From positions 36,748-100,747 of the forward strand of contig NZ_CADIKK010000030.1 in assembly GCF_902859915.1 (NCBI RefSeq): a stretch of 64,000 bases of DNA, read 5' to 3'. The stretch comes from Paraburkholderia ultramafica. GTDB lineage: Bacteria > Pseudomonadota > Gammaproteobacteria > Burkholderiales > Burkholderiaceae. A program made the position numbers and the translations under genes. Positions 45,226-53,011 of the stretch are shown piece after piece; position 1 is the stretch's first letter, and each line of letters starts with the position of its first letter. The notes below the pieces were generated by a model, which was given only the letters and a program-made list of their open reading frames with translations, had not been told where the DNA came from and did not search any database.

Positions 45226-46134
45226 ATGCCGCTCTCCCCGCAACAGGACCTTCTCGAGATCGCCCAGGACGCCTCCGTGCTCCGCTTTTCCCCGCAAGCC
45301 GGCGGCCGTCTGCTGTCGTGGACGATCGACGACGAAGAGGTGATCCATTGGCCCGAACGCGCCGACTGGAGCCAGCCCGCCAGGATTCGCGGCGGCAACC
45401 CGCTGCTCTTCCCGTTTCTCGGCCGGCATCGCGTCGACGGCAAGATCGGCTTCTGGCGCGACGCCAAAGGCACGGTGCGCGAGTTGCCGATGCACGGCTT
45501 CGCCCGCGACCTGCCGTTCGAAGCCCACGCCGACGTGCACGGCGCCGGCTTGCGCATGGTCCTGACCGACAGCGCAGCGACGCGCGGCGGCTATCCGTTC
45601 GGCTTCCGTTTTGAAGCCGCGTACAGCCTCGTCGATGCACGCACGCTGGACGTCACGTTCACCACTACCAATACCGGCGCTGCGCGGCTGCCTTACTACG
45701 CCGGCCATCATTTCTACTTCACGCTGCCGCACACACAGCGCAGCAAGACCACGCTCGAATTGCCCCGCACCGAGCGGCGCTATCAGCAGGACGACGGTTC
45801 GATCAGCGCCGCCGAGCCGGGCGAGGCGCGCTACACGCTCGACGAGGCGCGCATTCACGACCGCTTCCATTGTCTCGCCGGCACGCCGGATCAACCGGTA
45901 CGGCTCGTCGCGCCGGGCCTCGGCCGGGTCGTGACGATCGATCTGCAACGGCCGGGCTCGGTGCCTTGGTACGCAGTGACGACATGGACCGAAGCCGCGG
46001 AGTCGGACTTCTATTGCGTCGAGCCCTGGCTCGGTCTGCCGGACGCGATCCACAACGGCATGGGTCTGCGCTGGCTCGAATCCGGGCACACCGAGATTGC
46101 GGCACTGCGTATCAGCGTCGAAAAGACGGCTTGA
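45226..46134 (+). CDS. Aldose 1-epimerase-family protein
   Basis: 302-residue galactose-mutarotase-fold protein. The order of features fits the family: SPQAGGRLLSWTIDDEEVIHW near the start (glycine-rich strand), NPLLFPFLGRHR, MHGFARDLPFE with the conserved His, a second His in YYAGHHFYFTLP, and the catalytic-Glu region CVEPWLGLPDAIH. Likely interconverts sugar anomers. ATG 45226 lacks a clear SD. It is followed 139 bp later by an NlpD-like gene. Confidence 0.88.
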   Translation: MPLSPQQDLLEIAQDASVLRFSPQAGGRLLSWTIDDEEVIHWPERADWSQPARIRGGNPLLFPFLGRHRVDGKIGFWRDAKGTVRELPMHGFARDLPFEAHADVHGAGLRMVLTDSAATRGGYPFGFRFEAAYSLVDARTLDVTFTTTNTGAARLPYYAGHHFYFTLPHTQRSKTTLELPRTERRYQQDDGSISAAEPGEARYTLDEARIHDRFHCLAGTPDQPVRLVAPGLGRVVTIDLQRPGSVPWYAVTTWTEAAESDFYCVEPWLGLPDAIHNGMGLRWLESGHTEIAALRISVEKTA

Positions 46135-46273
46135 GCGCAGCATTCAACACCGCGCAAACCCGCCTCATCACCCCGTTTTCGGATGCTGCACCGCAAAACC
46201 GTTAGAATCGGACGCTTTGTATCTACCTGCCACGTGATCGGGATCGGCGCGCGGCAGCGCTTTGCGAGGTCCA

Positions 46274-46984
46274 ATGCTGGAAACTACAAAAATGATGAAA
46301 CGACTCGCCTGCGCGTCGTTGCTGGCGCTGCTCGCCGCGTGCGGGTCGGCGCCGGTGGGGCCAGGTTTTTATCGGGTCGAACGGGGCGATACGCTGTCGA
46401 AGATCGCGCGCAGTAACCGGCAATCGGTGCAAAGCATCGTGCGCTGGAACAACCTGGCCAATCCGGACAGCATCGAAGTCGGCCAGGTGCTGCGCGTTGC
46501 GCCGCCGGGTGGCGCGGCATCGACGAGCGGCGCAGTGCGCAGCAGCGGCGGCGCCAGCGCTTCGGCCGCGCCGCGTCCGGCGCCCGCGGAGAGCGCGCCG
46601 CCCGCCGCGCCGGCTTCGACGATCTCGCTGCTGTGGCCGGCCGACGGCACGGTGATACGGCGCTTCGATGGTGCCAATTCGAAGGGCATCGACATCTCGG
46701 CGGCGGCGGGCACGCCGGTGATTGCCGCGGCGCCGGGTACGGTCGTGTATGCGGGCAACGGCTTGCGCGGTTACGGCAACCTGCTGATCCTCAAGCACAA
46801 TGCCGAATATCTGACCGCCTACGCGCACAACCGCGTGCTGCTGGTGAAGGAAGGCGAGTCGGTCAAGCGCGGCGAGAAAATCGCCGAGATGGGCGACACC
46901 GATACCGACCGCGTGATGCTGCATTTCGAGCTGCGCTACCAGGGTCGTTCGATCGATCCGTCGCGGGCATTACCGCCGCGCTAG
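46274..46984 (+). CDS. NlpD-like lipoprotein, LysM plus degenerate M23 domain
   Basis: 236 aa. Lipobox LAAC ends the leader. A LysM domain (YRVERGDTLSKIARSNRQSV, about residues 33-77) is joined by an Ala/Pro/Ser linker to an M23/LytM domain. The canonical zinc ligand before GxD is missing (GANSKGIDI), as in NlpD, whose LytM domain activates an amidase rather than cutting peptidoglycan. LTAYAHN and LHFELRYQGRSIDP also match NlpD. I infer an amidase activator. ATG 46274 is chosen; ATG 46292 or 46295 is possible. Confidence 0.85.
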   Translation: MLETTKMMKRLACASLLALLAACGSAPVGPGFYRVERGDTLSKIARSNRQSVQSIVRWNNLANPDSIEVGQVLRVAPPGGAASTSGAVRSSGGASASAAPRPAPAESAPPAAPASTISLLWPADGTVIRRFDGANSKGIDISAAAGTPVIAAAPGTVVYAGNGLRGYGNLLILKHNAEYLTAYAHNRVLLVKEGESVKRGEKIAEMGDTDTDRVMLHFELRYQGRSIDPSRALPPR

Positions 46985-47184
46985 GCGCACGCTGGGCGCC
47001 GCGCGTATTCAACAGATTCGCGGCGTCCCGGCGCGTGTACGCATGATTGTTCCGCGCCCGTGCCGTGTCGTCGGGCACGCGCCCTGCAAGCGGAGCGCGG
47101 GAACCCGGCGTGCTATAAAGCGCTCCATCCTCGGAGACTTGGCCTCGCGCCACGTCTTCCACCGTTATCTGTAAGGAATTTTCA

Positions 47185-47511
47185 ATGAAGAGCGCATTTG
47201 CGTCCGTCGCGACGGCCGCGGCGATCGGTCTCGGTCTGCTGACGCTTGGCAGTCTCGGCGGCTGCTCCAGCACCACCACCATGACCTACCTGCCGAGCGG
47301 CGACACCGGCTTCGCGATCAACTGCAGCGGCAGCGACGCGAGCGCCAGCTGGGCCGAGTGCTACAAACGCGCGGGCGAAGTCTGCGGCAATTATGGCTAC
47401 GACGTCGTGTCGAAAGACGTCGACAATGGCGCCACCTCGGGCGGCACGGTCGGTGGAGTATTCGGTGCGAACGTGAAGAACCGGTCGATGGTGATTCGCT
47501 GCAAGCAATAA
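47185..47511 (+). CDS. Small lipoprotein of unknown function
   Basis: 108 aa with a clear lipoprotein leader (AIGLGLLTLGSLGGC). The mature part has four further Cys residues (CSGSD, AECYKRAG, VCGNYGYD, IRCKQ) that could form disulfides, and a Gly-rich stretch. TAAGGA precedes ATG 47185. No domain recognised. Confidence 0.8.
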   Translation: MKSAFASVATAAAIGLGLLTLGSLGGCSSTTTMTYLPSGDTGFAINCSGSDASASWAECYKRAGEVCGNYGYDVVSKDVDNGATSGGTVGGVFGANVKNRSMVIRCKQ

Positions 47512-47517
47512 CGACAA

Positions 47518-47543
47518 CGGCGCCGCGCGAGCTAGCGGCGCCG
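47518..47543. terminator. GC inverted repeat between convergent small genes
   Basis: CGGCGCCGC/GCGGCGCCG with an 8-nt loop, spanning the stop codon of the minus-strand gene at 47532. No T-tract. Confidence 0.45.
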
Positions 47544-47693
47544 CCAGCGCCCGGAGCGCGGATCGATGTGCGCGGCGAAGCGCAATAGCACGCCCAGCGC
47601 AATCGGCCAGGCGCCGAGAAAAATAATCAACCAGGTCATGTGCGGCGCAATGAAAAGATAATCTTTCATGATCGACGGCACATGTGAATCCAT
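47532..47693 (-). CDS. 53-residue single-helix membrane protein
   Basis: One membrane helix (TWLIIFLGAWPIALGVLL) followed by a strongly basic end (DPRSGRWRRR). ATG 47693 has a GGGA element. ATG 47669 is an alternative. A strong minus-strand terminator ends only about 25 nt before this start, which suggests control by read-through or a promoter within that short interval. Confidence 0.55.
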   Translation of the reverse strand: MDSHVPSIMKDYLFIAPHMTWLIIFLGAWPIALGVLLRFAAHIDPRSGRWRRR

Positions 47694-47717
47694 CGTGTCC
47701 CAGTGAATTGGCGGGCG

Positions 47718-47745
47718 AAAAAAAGCCCGGCACGAGGGCCGGGCT
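47718..47745 (-). terminator. Strong intrinsic terminator just upstream of the 53-residue gene
   Basis: On the minus strand: an 8-bp stem AGCCCGGC/GCCGGGCT, a 6-nt loop, then seven T. No annotated gene ends here. Confidence 0.85.
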
Positions 47746-47793
47746 AACGGGGGTTTGGCGCATATCGGCAAAGGACCGGTTCACCATGCGCCA
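47718..47793 (-). ncRNA. Candidate short RNA or leader ending at the 47718-47745 terminator
   Basis: Minus-strand TTGCGC (47823-47828), a 17-bp spacer and TAGATT (47800-47805) would start a transcript near 47793 that ends at the strong terminator, about 76 nt long. It could be an sRNA, or an attenuated leader for the 53-residue membrane protein. Promoter hexamers are only partial matches. Confidence 0.3.
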
Positions 47794-48326
47794 GAACGAA
47801 ATCTATCAATCCCCATTTACAAGCGCAATCTATTAATTTCTCGGTCAATGTGACGCGGCGTACTGATCCGCGATACGTGAATCAAAGATGTCGGAATCAA
47901 ACCGGCTAAAAGCGCCTTGCGTTTCCATATAGCACGCAATCAATACGCGAATCGAAAATCGTGAATGGCGCACCGAACCGCGCAACGCAAGGATCTGGCG
48001 AAATCGCCCGGAAAAAGGCTGAGGAAAGGCCGCTGGCCGATTTTTGCTAATCTCCCAGCATGAAACCGACGCTTTGCACTTCGCGTAATCTTGGTGCGCC
48101 AACGCACCAAACCGATCTATTAGTCGATATTGGATATCCGTATTAACAATTGATTTGCCCGCATGCAAATTCGCGAATAGCGGAATATCAATGCTATCAA
48201 ATCAACCGACAAATTTCGACATCAAATTCAAACAGCGCTTTTTTATTCGCTCAATCAAATGACAAATACCGGCAGCCAATTGTTCAGGCCAGCCGGATCG
48301 CCAAACCAGCCAGCTAAAAATGGGAC
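47794..48326. other. AT-richer non-coding stretch
   Basis: More than 500 bp with visibly lower GC than its surroundings and no gene I can support. A 107-codon frame on the minus strand (47845-48168) starts with TTG, has no SD and no recognisable domain. Confidence 0.5.
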
Positions 48327-48635
48327 TCACATGACCCGCAAACCGAGTTCGGTGACGAGCACCGCAGCCTGCTGATGCGAAATCGTCGCGCCTTTGAAAA
48401 GCGCCGCATCGACGAGCCGCATGCCGCTGAGATCCGCCTTGCGCAGGTCCGCGCCGTCGAAGCGCGCGCCCTTCAGATGCGCGTCCTTCAGGCTGCCGCC
48501 GTCGAAAATCGCCTCGCGGAAATCGACCCCGGCGAGGTCGGCATCGGAGAGATCAAGCTGCTGCAACGTGGCCTTGCGAAACGACAGGCCGCGCAGATGC
48601 GTGCCGGAAGCCGGCGTCGTTGAATCCAGTGACAT
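48327..48635 (-). CDS. Pentapeptide-repeat protein
   Basis: 102 aa built largely of A(D/N)LxX-type repeats (LDLSDADLAGVDFREAIF, LKGARFDGADLRKADLSG), which fold as a right-handed quadrilateral beta-helix. About nine repeats are visible. Function unknown; some relatives mimic DNA or bind gyrase, but nothing here indicates that. ATG 48635. It is divergent from the DUF2288 gene. Confidence 0.88.
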   Translation of the reverse strand: MSLDSTTPASGTHLRGLSFRKATLQQLDLSDADLAGVDFREAIFDGGSLKDAHLKGARFDGADLRKADLSGMRLVDAALFKGATISHQQAAVLVTELGLRVM

Positions 48636-48742
48636 GAAGGTTCAGAATCGATTTTCGAAGGCCCTAAGCGTACCGGAACGCGCCCGCCGTGGCGGCCCGC
48701 GCCGATGGTTTATAGTAACGGCCCCGTCAGAACCCGCTTACG

Positions 48743-49051
48743 ATGACTTCCAACGACGCCACCCCTAGCCCGCTGTACGCCAAGCTGCTCGCCGAGACTG
48801 CGAAGATCGGCTGGGCCGAACTCGAACGCTTTTTCGCGCGCGGCATCCTGCTGCGCGTCGCGCGCGACCTCGATCTGGTGAGCGTCGCCGAAGCGATCGC
48901 CAGCGACGACACCACCCAGGTCACACAATGGCTGTCCGCCGGCCTCGTCGAGCGCGTGCAGGCGGAAACCGCCGCCGATTTCGCCGCGCGCGACCCCGAC
49001 CTCTGGGCGGTAGTCGTGTCGCCGTGGGTGTGCGTGCAGGAACGCAATTGA
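48743..49051 (+). CDS. DUF2288-family protein
   Basis: 102-residue protein matching DUF2288: LLAETAKIGWAELERFFARG, LVSVAEAIASDD, and the ending DLWAVVVSPWVCVQE. Function unknown. Its TGA overlaps a TTG start of the MATE gene, so the two are probably co-translated. Confidence 0.85.
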   Translation: MTSNDATPSPLYAKLLAETAKIGWAELERFFARGILLRVARDLDLVSVAEAIASDDTTQVTQWLSAGLVERVQAETAADFAARDPDLWAVVVSPWVCVQERN

Positions 49052-50409
49052 GCGACACCGCGCACGGCGCGGACACGCCCGCGTCCGCTGTTCCGGTGCG
49101 CTGGCATCGCCGAGTGCTGGCGCTCGCGTTTCCGATCGTCCTCGCCAATCTGACGCAGCCGATTCTCGGCGCGGTCGACACCGCCGTCGCCGGTCATCTG
49201 AACAGCGCGTCGTATCTCGGCGGCGTCGCGCTCGGCGGACTGTTTTTCAACTTCGTGTTCTGGGGCTTCGGCTTCCTGCGCATGGGCACCACCGGCCTCG
49301 TCGCGCAGGCGCACGGCGCGGGCGACCACGCCGAGTTGCGCAACACCGTCATCCGTGCGCTGCTGATGGCGGCCGCGATCGGCGCGGCGGTGCTGATGCT
49401 GCAACTGCCGTTGATTGATTACGCGTTGCGCGTGATCGGCGGCAGCGACGCCGTGCAGCATCACGCGCGGATCTACTGCCACGCGCGCATCTGGGCCGCC
49501 CCGCTCGCGCTCGGCAACTACGTCGTGCTCGGCTGGCTGCTCGGCACGCAGCGGGTGCGGCTCGCGCTGCTCTCGCAGGTGTTCATCAACAGCGTGAACA
49601 TCGCGGCCGTGCTGCTGTATGTGTACGGATTCAACTGGGGCGTGGCCGGCATCGGCGCGGGCACCGCCACCGCCGACGCGCTCGGCTTCGTGCTCGGCGC
49701 CGCACTGCTGTGGCACGGCAGGCCGCGCGGCCTGCCCGCGCTGAAGCGCGCCGTGTTGTTCGACACGACGGCGCTCAAGCGTCTGGTCGTACTCAATCGT
49801 GACATCTTCGTGCGCACGCTGTGTCTGCTCTCGTCGTTCGGCTGGTTTGCGCATCTGGGCGCCCGGCAAGGCGACGCGACGCTCGCCGCGAATGCGCTGC
49901 TGCTCAATTTCCAGACCTTCATGGCCTATGGACTCGACGGCTTCGCACACGCCGCCGAAGCGCTCGTCGGCGCGGCGATCGGCGCACGCGACCGGCATGC
50001 GTTCGCGCAGGCGGTCAAGGTCACCGCGCTGTGGTCCGCGCTCGGCGCGCTGGGGTTTGCGCTGGTGTACCGGGGCGCGGGCTCGTGGATCGTCGAACGC
50101 TTGACCGATCAGCCCGCGGTGCGCGCCGCAGCCGAAACCTATCTGCCGTGGGCTGCGCTCTCGCCGGTGATTTCCGTGTGGGGCTTTCTGCTTGACGGCG
50201 TGTTCATCGGCGCAACCCGCACGCGCGAACTGATGATGTCGATGATCATGTCGTTGGCGGTGTTCGTGGCAGTGTCGTCGGCATTGCTGGCGCTGCGCGG
50301 CAATCACGGCCTGTGGGCCGCGATGATGATCTTCATGGCCGCACGCGGCGTCACGCTTGCGCGTTATCTGCCAGGTGTCGTGCGCGGTGTGAGGGGCGCG
50401 AGTGTTTGA
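49048..50409 (+). CDS. MATE-family efflux transporter (DinF-like)
   Basis: 453-residue multidrug/toxin extrusion transporter with twelve membrane segments in two halves. The DinF-type opening is AFPIVLANLTQPILGAVDTAVAGHL. Conserved mid-protein features include FWGFGFLRMGTTGLVAQAHG and FQTFMAYGLDGFAHAAEALVG. TTG 49048 after AGGAA is my choice because it overlaps the DUF2288 stop; GTG 49030 or 49024 are alternatives. Substrate unknown. Confidence 0.9.
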   Translation: MSDTAHGADTPASAVPVRWHRRVLALAFPIVLANLTQPILGAVDTAVAGHLNSASYLGGVALGGLFFNFVFWGFGFLRMGTTGLVAQAHGAGDHAELRNTVIRALLMAAAIGAAVLMLQLPLIDYALRVIGGSDAVQHHARIYCHARIWAAPLALGNYVVLGWLLGTQRVRLALLSQVFINSVNIAAVLLYVYGFNWGVAGIGAGTATADALGFVLGAALLWHGRPRGLPALKRAVLFDTTALKRLVVLNRDIFVRTLCLLSSFGWFAHLGARQGDATLAANALLLNFQTFMAYGLDGFAHAAEALVGAAIGARDRHAFAQAVKVTALWSALGALGFALVYRGAGSWIVERLTDQPAVRAAAETYLPWAALSPVISVWGFLLDGVFIGATRTRELMMSMIMSLAVFVAVSSALLALRGNHGLWAAMMIFMAARGVTLARYLPGVVRGVRGASV

Positions 50410-50430
50410 GCGTCGCTCTGATGATGCTCA

Positions 50431-50451
50431 AACACGCGTGTTCGCGAACAC
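50431..50451. promoter_or_regulatory. Overlapping palindromes after the MATE gene
   Basis: AACACGCGTGTT (50431-50442) and GTGTTCGCGAACAC (50438-50451) are each perfect palindromes sharing a GTGTT half-site. This is the arrangement of repeated operator half-sites, but no downstream gene is obvious on the plus strand. Confidence 0.4.
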
Positions 50452-50701
50452 CTGGCTTGTGTAACCGCGGCATGCGTCCAATGCGCCAGTCGTTCGGCGC
50501 CCGGTTTCACACCGAGCGTTCTTCATACTGAAGTAAGCGGTTCATTGGGGCCGCCAACAGCCGAACCTCGACACACCGCGTTGCCCATTTCGCATCGCCG
50601 CACCCGTTACGGCTTGAAACAGGCGCATACATTTCGCTGGCGAAGCTCGTCCTGGAATGACTTCAGCCCGCGCTCTGCGCGCGAACAGTCTGCGCGGGTC
50701 A
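50452..50701. other. Gap with no gene seen
   Basis: No supported coding region between the MATE gene's palindromes and the hairpin at 50702. Confidence 0.45.
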
Positions 50702-50731
50702 GAAGCACCGGCGTGCCCGCGCCGGTGCTTC
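50702..50731. terminator. 12-bp hairpin downstream of the 55-residue lipoprotein gene
   Basis: A perfect 12-bp stem (50702-50713 with 50720-50731), 6-nt loop, without a T-run. It lies 32 bp after the lipoprotein stop on the minus strand. Confidence 0.5.
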
Positions 50732-50763
50732 GCCTCGCCTTTTCAACTGGCGCCCGGCGGCTC

Positions 50764-50931
50764 TCAAGGCGCGACTGGCGCAGGCACCATAGAGGGCGGC
50801 CGGTTGTCGGTGGGCACGCCGTGATAGTCGGCGGGATCTTGCGGCGGGCCGCTGCGGTGGCCAGACGGATTGTCCGCACAGCCGGCAAGGCCGGCGAGCA
50901 GCAGCAACGCAATCATCGGGATGCGGATCAT
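50764..50931 (-). CDS. 55-residue lipoprotein
   Basis: ATG 50931 preceded by GGAGAG; the product opens MIRIPMIALLLLAGLAGC, a textbook lipoprotein leader. The mature part is only about 38 residues, rich in Pro and Asp (QDPADYHGVPTDNRPP). Function unknown. The start choice is firm because the leader begins directly at this ATG. Confidence 0.7.
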   Translation of the reverse strand: MIRIPMIALLLLAGLAGCADNPSGHRSGPPQDPADYHGVPTDNRPPSMVPAPVAP

Positions 50932-51058
50932 AGACAGTCGTCTCTCCAGACAGAATCAAATAACGGCGGCCAGGTGGCAACCTGAGCGCCGAGAGTCTAC
51001 CCGCAAAGCGCTATCCGCGATGCCGAAGCAGGCTGCCCGCCCCTGCCATTTCGCGACG

Positions 51059-51080
51059 TGTGACCTACTATAAAGTCACA
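51059..51080 (+). promoter_or_regulatory. TGTGAC-N10-GTCACA operator enclosing a -10-like TATAAA
   Basis: The 6-bp inverted repeat flanks TATAAA (51069-51074), 30 bp before the ATG of the 59-residue gene. Spacing differs from the CRP site (TGTGA-N6-TCACA), so the regulator is unknown. Confidence 0.5.
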
Positions 51081-51103
51081 GCCGCATGTGAGAGGAGATT
51101 GCC

Positions 51104-51283
51104 ATGGACGCTGAATCGATCGCGGGTCTGATCGGACTCGGAGTAGGCTTGATCGTGCTGCTCGCCCTGTCGATTTTCGAATCGAGAACGTACCGGCGCG
51201 AACACGACGGCGAAGGGATGCTGCATCATTGGCTGACTCATCAGCACCTGCATATGCCGCATTGGAGGCGCCCTCGGCACTGA
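51104..51283 (+). CDS. 59-residue membrane protein with His-rich C-terminus
   Basis: ATG 51104 follows GAGAGGAGATT. One membrane helix (GLIGLGVGLIVLLALSIF, about residues 8-25) is followed by a soluble tail with nine His in its last 27 residues, in patterns such as HHW, HQHLHMPH and RPRH. The tail could bind metal; that is inference. A palindrome over the probable -10 suggests regulated expression. No family recognised. Confidence 0.7.
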   Translation: MDAESIAGLIGLGVGLIVLLALSIFESRTYRREHDGEGMLHHWLTHQHLHMPHWRRPRH

Positions 51284-51821
51284 GGCAAACTCCGGCCGCT
51301 TGCTGCGCTTGCGGGCATCTCGAGCGATTGACTGATTGAGCCGCTGCGTGGTCGAACCGATCTCGATCACGGAGTGCAAGCAGTCGGCCGTCATCGCCGC
51401 AATGATGCAGGGTGGCCTGAAGAAAATCGGCGGACCAATGCCGCGCCTTGTGCTGCACGAAGCGATGCGCGCCGACAATCGACGGCGCGATCCTGACGCT
51501 CGCCGATTGCTTCGGCGAGTGCAACCTCGCACTCGCCACTCCACGCGCCCCATACGCGCAGTTGCGTCGCAACTACGCACCGCATGCGCAAGTTTTTCCT
51601 CCCCATCAGAAGCGAATGTCTGCGCGCCCCCGAGCCACCGCTCGGACGCCCGCAGCCGCCCCTGACGTCCACTCCGTTGCCGCCCACATAGGCACATGCC
51701 TTGCTGAGCATGAGCTTGCAACGCACGCGCACGGTGCACGTCGATTGTCGCGACGCGCATGCGCCGAACCGACCCGACAATGCGGCCCAGCCATCCCGAG
51801 GGCCAGACAGGGAGAATTCAA
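51284..51821. other. 538-bp gap, possible decayed coding sequence
   Basis: No intact gene found. Plus-strand frame around 51370-51480 reads protein-like (ECKQSAVIAAMMQGGLKKIG) but lacks a start context and I cannot name a family. Confidence 0.35.
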
Positions 51822-51980
51822 ATGACCATCGGAACCATCCTGCTGATCGTGCTCATCCTGCTGCTGATCGGCGCGTTGCCGAGTTGGCCGTACAGCAGCG
51901 GCTGGGGCTACCGGCCTACCGGATTGCTCGGCGTCGTGCTGGTCATCGTGATCGTGCTGCTGCTGTTGGGACGCTTATAA
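51822..51980 (+). CDS. DUF3309-family small membrane protein
   Basis: 52 aa: a hydrophobic helix (GTILLIVLILLLIGALP), the diagnostic SWPYSSGWGYRPTGLLG, and a second helix (GVVLVIVIVLLLLGRL). This matches DUF3309 (PF11752) by recall. GGGAGA precedes ATG 51822. Function unknown. It lies just before tRNA-Pro. Confidence 0.85.
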   Translation: MTIGTILLIVLILLLIGALPSWPYSSGWGYRPTGLLGVVLVIVIVLLLLGRL

Positions 51981-52023
51981 CCTGTGCTCTCGAACTTCGT
52001 TTTCAGCCCGACGCAAATCATGG

Positions 52024-52053
52024 TTGACTCTGGCACCCAATGCCACGTAGAAT
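52024..52053 (+). promoter_or_regulatory. Promoter of tRNA-Pro
   Basis: TTGACT (52024-52029), 18-bp spacer, TAGAAT (52048-52053), 11 bp before the tRNA 5' end. Confidence 0.75.
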
Positions 52054-52064
52054 CCCGGATTCGT

Positions 52065-52141
52065 CGGAGCGTAGCGCAGCCTGGTAGCGCATCTGATTTG
52101 GGATCAGAGGGTCGAAGGTTCGAATCCTTTCGCTCCGACCA
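52065..52141 (+). tRNA. tRNA-Pro(UGG)
   Basis: 77 nt with acceptor CGGAGCG/CGCTCCG, D-arm GCGCAGCCTGGTAGCGC, anticodon loop TTTGGGA (anticodon TGG), T-loop TTCGAAT, discriminator A and an encoded CCA. Confidence 0.97.
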
Positions 52142-52196
52142 CCAAAAGCAATACGAAACCCGCGTAGCCTCCGGCTTCGCGGGTTTTTGCTTTTGG
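52142..52196 (+). terminator. Terminator of tRNA-Pro
   Basis: Begins at the base after the encoded CCA. A 9-bp inner stem (AAACCCGCG) and a 10-bp outer stem (CCAAAAGCAA) with a T-run on the 3' side. Confidence 0.9.
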
Positions 52197-52233
52197 GCCG
52201 CGCGTTCGATGTGCGTCGCGCGCTTATACGGCT

Positions 52234-52293
52234 CACCAACCAGCTCACTGAGCAGCTCACTAAGCAGATCACTAAGCAGATCACTGAGCAGAT
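52234..52293. repeat. 12-bp tandem repeat, 5 units, upstream of sixA
   Basis: Units at 52234, 52246, 52258, 52270 and 52282, consensus CACTAAGCAGAT with changes at the G/A and C/A positions. It lies about 135 bp upstream of the sixA start. Confidence 0.85.
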
Positions 52294-52428
52294 CACCGGG
52301 AAGCCACCGGGCACGACTCGCCGAGTGATGCCCCGAAGCCCCCACCTTGCGGACCACCGGACCCGCATGCGACAGTGATCAAAAACCGGCGCTGCTTATC
52401 CGCCGCAACCAGAGTCAAGGAGACACGC

Positions 52429-52887
52429 ATGGATCTGATTCTCTGGCGTCACGCCGAAGCCGAAGATTTCGCCGCCAACGATCTCGCCCGCGCGCTCACC
52501 ACCCGCGGCCGCAAGCAGGCGCAAAACGTCGCCAGATGGCTGCGCACCCGTCTGCCCGCCGACGCCGTGGTGCTCGCGAGCCCGGCGGTGCGCACCATCC
52601 AGACCGCCGAGACGCTGAGCGACCAGTATCGCGTGGTACGCGAACTCGCTCCCAACGCCAGCGCGGACGACGTGCTCAACGCCGCCGGCTGGCCCAATGG
52701 CATCGCGCAAACAGTGGTGATCGTCGGCCATCAACCGACGCTCGGCCATGTCGCCGCGCAGTTGCTCGGCAACAGCGAGGCAAGCTGGCCACTGAAGAAA
52801 GCCGGTGTGTGGTGGATCGCGAGCCGCGAACGCGACGGCGGCGAACAGGCTGTGCTGCGCGCGGCGATAAGCCCCGATCTGGTCTGA
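52429..52887 (+). CDS. sixA: Phosphohistidine phosphatase SixA
   Basis: 152-residue histidine-phosphatase-superfamily enzyme. The RHAEAED motif at residues 7-13 contains the catalytic His, and VGHQPTLGHVA carries the second conserved His. SixA-type enzymes dephosphorylate histidine in phosphorelay or PTS(Ntr) proteins. CAAGGAG before ATG 52429 decides the start. Confidence 0.9.
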   Translation: MDLILWRHAEAEDFAANDLARALTTRGRKQAQNVARWLRTRLPADAVVLASPAVRTIQTAETLSDQYRVVRELAPNASADDVLNAAGWPNGIAQTVVIVGHQPTLGHVAAQLLGNSEASWPLKKAGVWWIASRERDGGEQAVLRAAISPDLV

Positions 52888-53011
52888 GCCAGCGCTGACG
52901 AATTGAACCGGCGCATCTGCAATGACGGCCTCGACCAGCCCGGATTGCGCCAATACAACACTCGCGCCGCGGTTCGCCGACATTACAACCCGCGCGCCCG
53001 CGGCTTACGGG

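Noticed and set aside
47845..48168. 107-codon minus-strand frame in the AT-richer gap
   Set aside because: TTG start, no ribosome-binding site and no recognisable features.
51059..51080. CRP/FNR-type site
   Set aside because: The half-sites resemble TGTGA/TCACA but the spacer is 12 between the five-base cores, not 6, so a CRP call is not supported.
52187..52378. 63-codon frame through the 12-bp repeat before sixA
   Set aside because: The Gln-Ile-Thr-Lys repeat simply reflects the DNA repeat; no ribosome-binding site and no conserved feature.
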